64,000 nt of DNA. It comes from Planctomycetota bacterium. GTDB taxonomy: Bacteria > Planctomycetota > Phycisphaerae > Phycisphaerales > UBA1924. Position 1 is the stretch's first letter; every line of letters begins with the position of its first letter. The notes under the pieces were generated by a model. The model was not told the DNA's origin. It worked only from the letters and a program-made list of their open reading frames with translations, and did not search any database. The stretch is taken from positions 104,793 through 168,792 of the forward strand of contig JACTNA010000019.1 of assembly GCA_014584315.1 (NCBI GenBank). Direction: 5' to 3'. The translations under genes and the position numbers were made by a program. Positions 63,001-64,000 of the stretch are shown piece by piece.

Positions 63001-63682
63001 TCCGACGATCCGCCTCCGGCGACGGTGAAAGCCCCGCTTCCGACAGCCGCGCCGCGATGAAACCGTCGATCGGCGTCCGAACCCACCCCTCGAACGCCCC
63101 CCCATCCGCCCGCGGCACGGCCGGCCGCACCGGCGCGACAAACGCCCAGTGCCGCGAGTACTCCGCCCCCTGCTCCACCCACGCCCGCAGCGTCTCGATC
63201 TGCCCCGGCGTCAGCGTCTTGCCCGAGTCCGCCGGCGGCATCCGCTCGGCCGGGTCCGACGCCGTCACCATCCGCACCAGCAGACTCGCCCCCGCATCCC
63301 CCGGCACAACAGCCGCCCCCCGCTCCCGAGCCGCCGTCGCCCCCTCCCGGGTATCCAGCCGCAGCCCCGCCTCCCGAGCCGACTCATCCGGCCCGTGACA
63401 CTTGAAGCACGCATCCGACAAAATCGGCCGCACATCCCGATTGAAGTCGACCGCCGCCAGATCACGGTCGAAGGCCGCCCGCCCGCCCGAAGGCACAAGC
63501 ACAACCGCCCGGACGCCCGCCCCACCCTCACCCCCACCCTGACCCCCAGGCGCCAGGACCAAGCCGAACCCCACCACCCCCGCAACCGCGGCCACCAGCG
63601 CGAAGGAGCCAACCAGAAGCGAAAAACGCCCCAAACCCGCGCCCAAGCGTCGAACGAGACCAGAGGTTTGGCGTCCAGACAT
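60008..63682 (-). CDS. PSD1 / planctomycete cytochrome c domain protein with inserted lectin-like domains (second)
   Basis: 1224 aa, 376 longer than its paralogue. The N-terminus has a membrane helix (LVGSFALVAAVAGVVGFGLV), haem motif [22 protein letters not shown]1549 (LEWLDGARYADSNGYHIDNE) and, after about residue 470, an insert of about 330 residues before DUF1553 (VFVNRVWQMLFGAGLVRT). The insert looks like galactose-binding beta-sandwiches: SVLASGVNPDVDVYEVEA, FPVRNAIDGDAATGWAVTG and DDAIKVWLNGEQVHAS. The start at 63682 is preferred because the upstream extension lies in the repeat region. Confidence 0.9.
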   Translation of the reverse strand: MSGRQTSGLVRRLGAGLGRFSLLVGSFALVAAVAGVVGFGLVLAPGGQGGGEGGAGVRAVVLVPSGGRAAFDRDLAAVDFNRDVRPILSDACFKCHGPDESAREAGLRLDTREGATAARERGAAVVPGDAGASLLVRMVTASDPAERMPPADSGKTLTPGQIETLRAWVEQGAEYSRHWAFVAPVRPAVPRADGGAFEGWVRTPIDGFIAARLSEAGLSPSPEADRRTLIRRASLDVTGLPPTPEEVEAFVADDRSDAWERVVDRLLASPRYGERMALEWLDGARYADSNGYHIDNERHMWRWREWVIGAFNRNVPFDRFTVEQIAGDLLPGATTEQRIASGFNRNHMINFEGGAIAEEYLNEYVVDRVNTTATVWLGLTMACAQCHDHKYDPITQRDFYRFYAFFNTVAEQGIDGREGNAAPTIMAPDPGQEAALATVRASIERQAARVEGPLPEVDAAQAEWERSLAGELAGRWRRLTPERAESSGGSTLGVLEDGSVLASGVNPDVDVYEVEAVVGAGRVAAVRLDALTHESLPHEGAGRAYNANFVLTGFEVEAAPVSGGAFEAVAITRARADHEQATFPVRNAIDGDAATGWAVTGYERREDRTAEFVLSEPVGFEGGTRVRVRLRFESQFTQHAIGRFRLAVSGDERYAAAVRPAAMGAWSAAGPYAADTGPAAYETAFGPEAGEGVEWVERPEFADGAIHELSGMNAAMYLRRTIVAPTQRRLRVSLGSDDAIKVWLNGEQVHASPAARSVAADQDFVDLPLREGENEVLLKVVNYAGGYAFYFDPREQDVGAVPLPVLLAAEKAEGERSDAQRALLRDHFRATGSPEWLAMKATLEDMRAEERALLAAIPTVMVMQEMETPRETRVLARGHYEHPVGDALTPGVPEFLGRLPDGAAADRLALAEWLVGPENPLTARVFVNRVWQMLFGAGLVRTSEDFGAQSEWPSHPELLDWLAVEFVESGWDVKGLMRLILVSSVYRQSSRAAADRLEADAENRLLSRGPRFRLGAEAVRDTALAASGLLVERIGGPGVFPYQPADVWKDVAYDPFGQEFKGQVYVQSTGEDLYRRSMYSYRKRTAPHPAMAVFDAPNFETCVVRRGRTNTPLQALNLMNDPTYVEAARSLAERAMRADGDEAGRLGFVFARTLGRAPTAAESAILLGVLREEVGSFRADPASAEALLGVGASARDTMLDAAEHAAWTMVCTTVMNLDEFVTKN

Positions 63683-64000
63683 GCAAGAGCCTTCCAAAGA
63701 CAGCCACAGCAGCCCCGCGGCCAGTCTACAGCAGGGCTGGGGCCAGTTGAAGAGAAAGGCCTGTTGCTCAAACCTGGGGAACGATCCGACCGGAGCGCGC
63801 GTCCGGACGCCCCGGAGGGGCGTAGGCCTGTAGCCACGGGTGGAACGACGCCGCGCCAGCGGCGGAGTGGAACCCGTGGACACGGTTCCTCCTTTCCTCC
63901 TAGCCCCGAAGGGGCGTAGGCCTGTAGCCACGGGTGGAACGACGCCGCGCCAGCGGCGGAGTGGAACCCGTGGACATCGGTCGCCCAGAAAGCCAAGCCC
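63683..64000. repeat. Non-coding tail with two identical 66-bp repeats
   Basis: No gene is seen in this 318-bp stretch. The same 66 bases occur at 63817-63882 and 63911-63976 (94-bp period), each preceded by a short hairpin (CCCCGGAGGGG or CCCCGAAGGGG) and containing nested inverted repeats (CCACGGGT with ACCCGTGG; CGCCGC with GCGGCG). Similar repeats are known from planctomycete and verrucomicrobial genomes. The array may continue beyond the window. Confidence 0.75.

Noticed and set aside
58460..63028. A 1522-codon open frame on the plus strand opposite the PSD1/DUF1501 genes
   Set aside because: Arg/His/Pro-rich composition typical of antisense frames in GC-rich DNA; the opposite strand has well-supported genes.
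1..64000. CRISPR array, rRNA operon, prophage structural genes or IS transposase
   Set aside because: No regularly spaced repeats of that kind, no rRNA, and no transposase or phage structural protein was found.

Overview
The window is about 64 kb of high-GC chromosomal DNA (roughly 70% in typical genes) from a planctomycete, most likely a Phycisphaerae-like lineage. The markers are two pairs of 'PSD1' (planctomycete cytochrome c / DUF1549 / DUF1553) and DUF1501 genes, a secreted metallopeptidase ending in a 'GC-type' dockerin, a pseudopilin-like protein, a PEP-CTERM-like protein, DUF1573 proteins, and the futalosine menaquinone enzyme MqnE. There are no rRNA genes, no CRISPR array and no prophage. 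This placement rests on family recognition, not on a database search.

Layout. 0-2.4 kb: the end of a molybdopterin oxidoreductase, tRNA-Glu, a CPBP membrane protease, ribosomal protein S20 and tRNA-Arg. 2.5-8.1 kb: an export operon of a Cys-rich secreted protein, a membrane fusion protein, an ABC ATPase, two FtsX-type permeases and a lipoprotein. 8.1-18.9 kb: purE, a pseudopilin, a sorbosone-dehydrogenase-like protein, cupin and metallo-beta-lactamase-fold genes, a GH3-family gene overlapping a hydrolase gene, a LolCD-like transporter and a dihydrouridine synthase. 19-26.6 kb: a large metallopeptidase, two tandem DUF1573 proteins followed by rhodanese and DoxX/MauE proteins (a likely extracytoplasmic thiol module), S18 and a GAF protein. 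26.6-34.6 kb: FIST, SH3-like and TolC-like proteins, Sua5, isocitrate dehydrogenase and a methanethiol methyltransferase (MddA) with an unknown partner gene. 35-46.5 kb: a kinase-ALDH7-rpiA run, rdgB, a PEP-CTERM protein, dnaK, a sulfotransferase with a membrane tail, mqnE and an MDR dehydrogenase. 46.6-48.3 kb: rpsP-trmD-rplS, with trmD frameshifted. 48.5-50.4 kb: a 1.8-kb low-GC island inside a tRNA-Leu gene. 50.5-52.8 kb: hicBA, a glutamine amidotransferase and a DNA glycosylase. 52.8-63.7 kb: the PSD1/DUF1501/cytochrome cluster. The last 300 bases hold two identical 66-bp repeats.

Most notable are: the small island, bounded by a 15-bp direct repeat in tRNA-Leu(UAA), with repeated TTTGGCTAC-type sites at both ends, two unknown membrane-anchored proteins and no integrase; repeat sequences inserted in frame into conserved enzymes (an octamer array in MqnE and a GC-rich palindrome in Sua5, GH3 and the sulfotransferase); an apparent 38-nt deletion in trmD; and a recurring TANNNT hexamer six bases before start codons that lack a Shine-Dalgarno, which points to leaderless transcripts.
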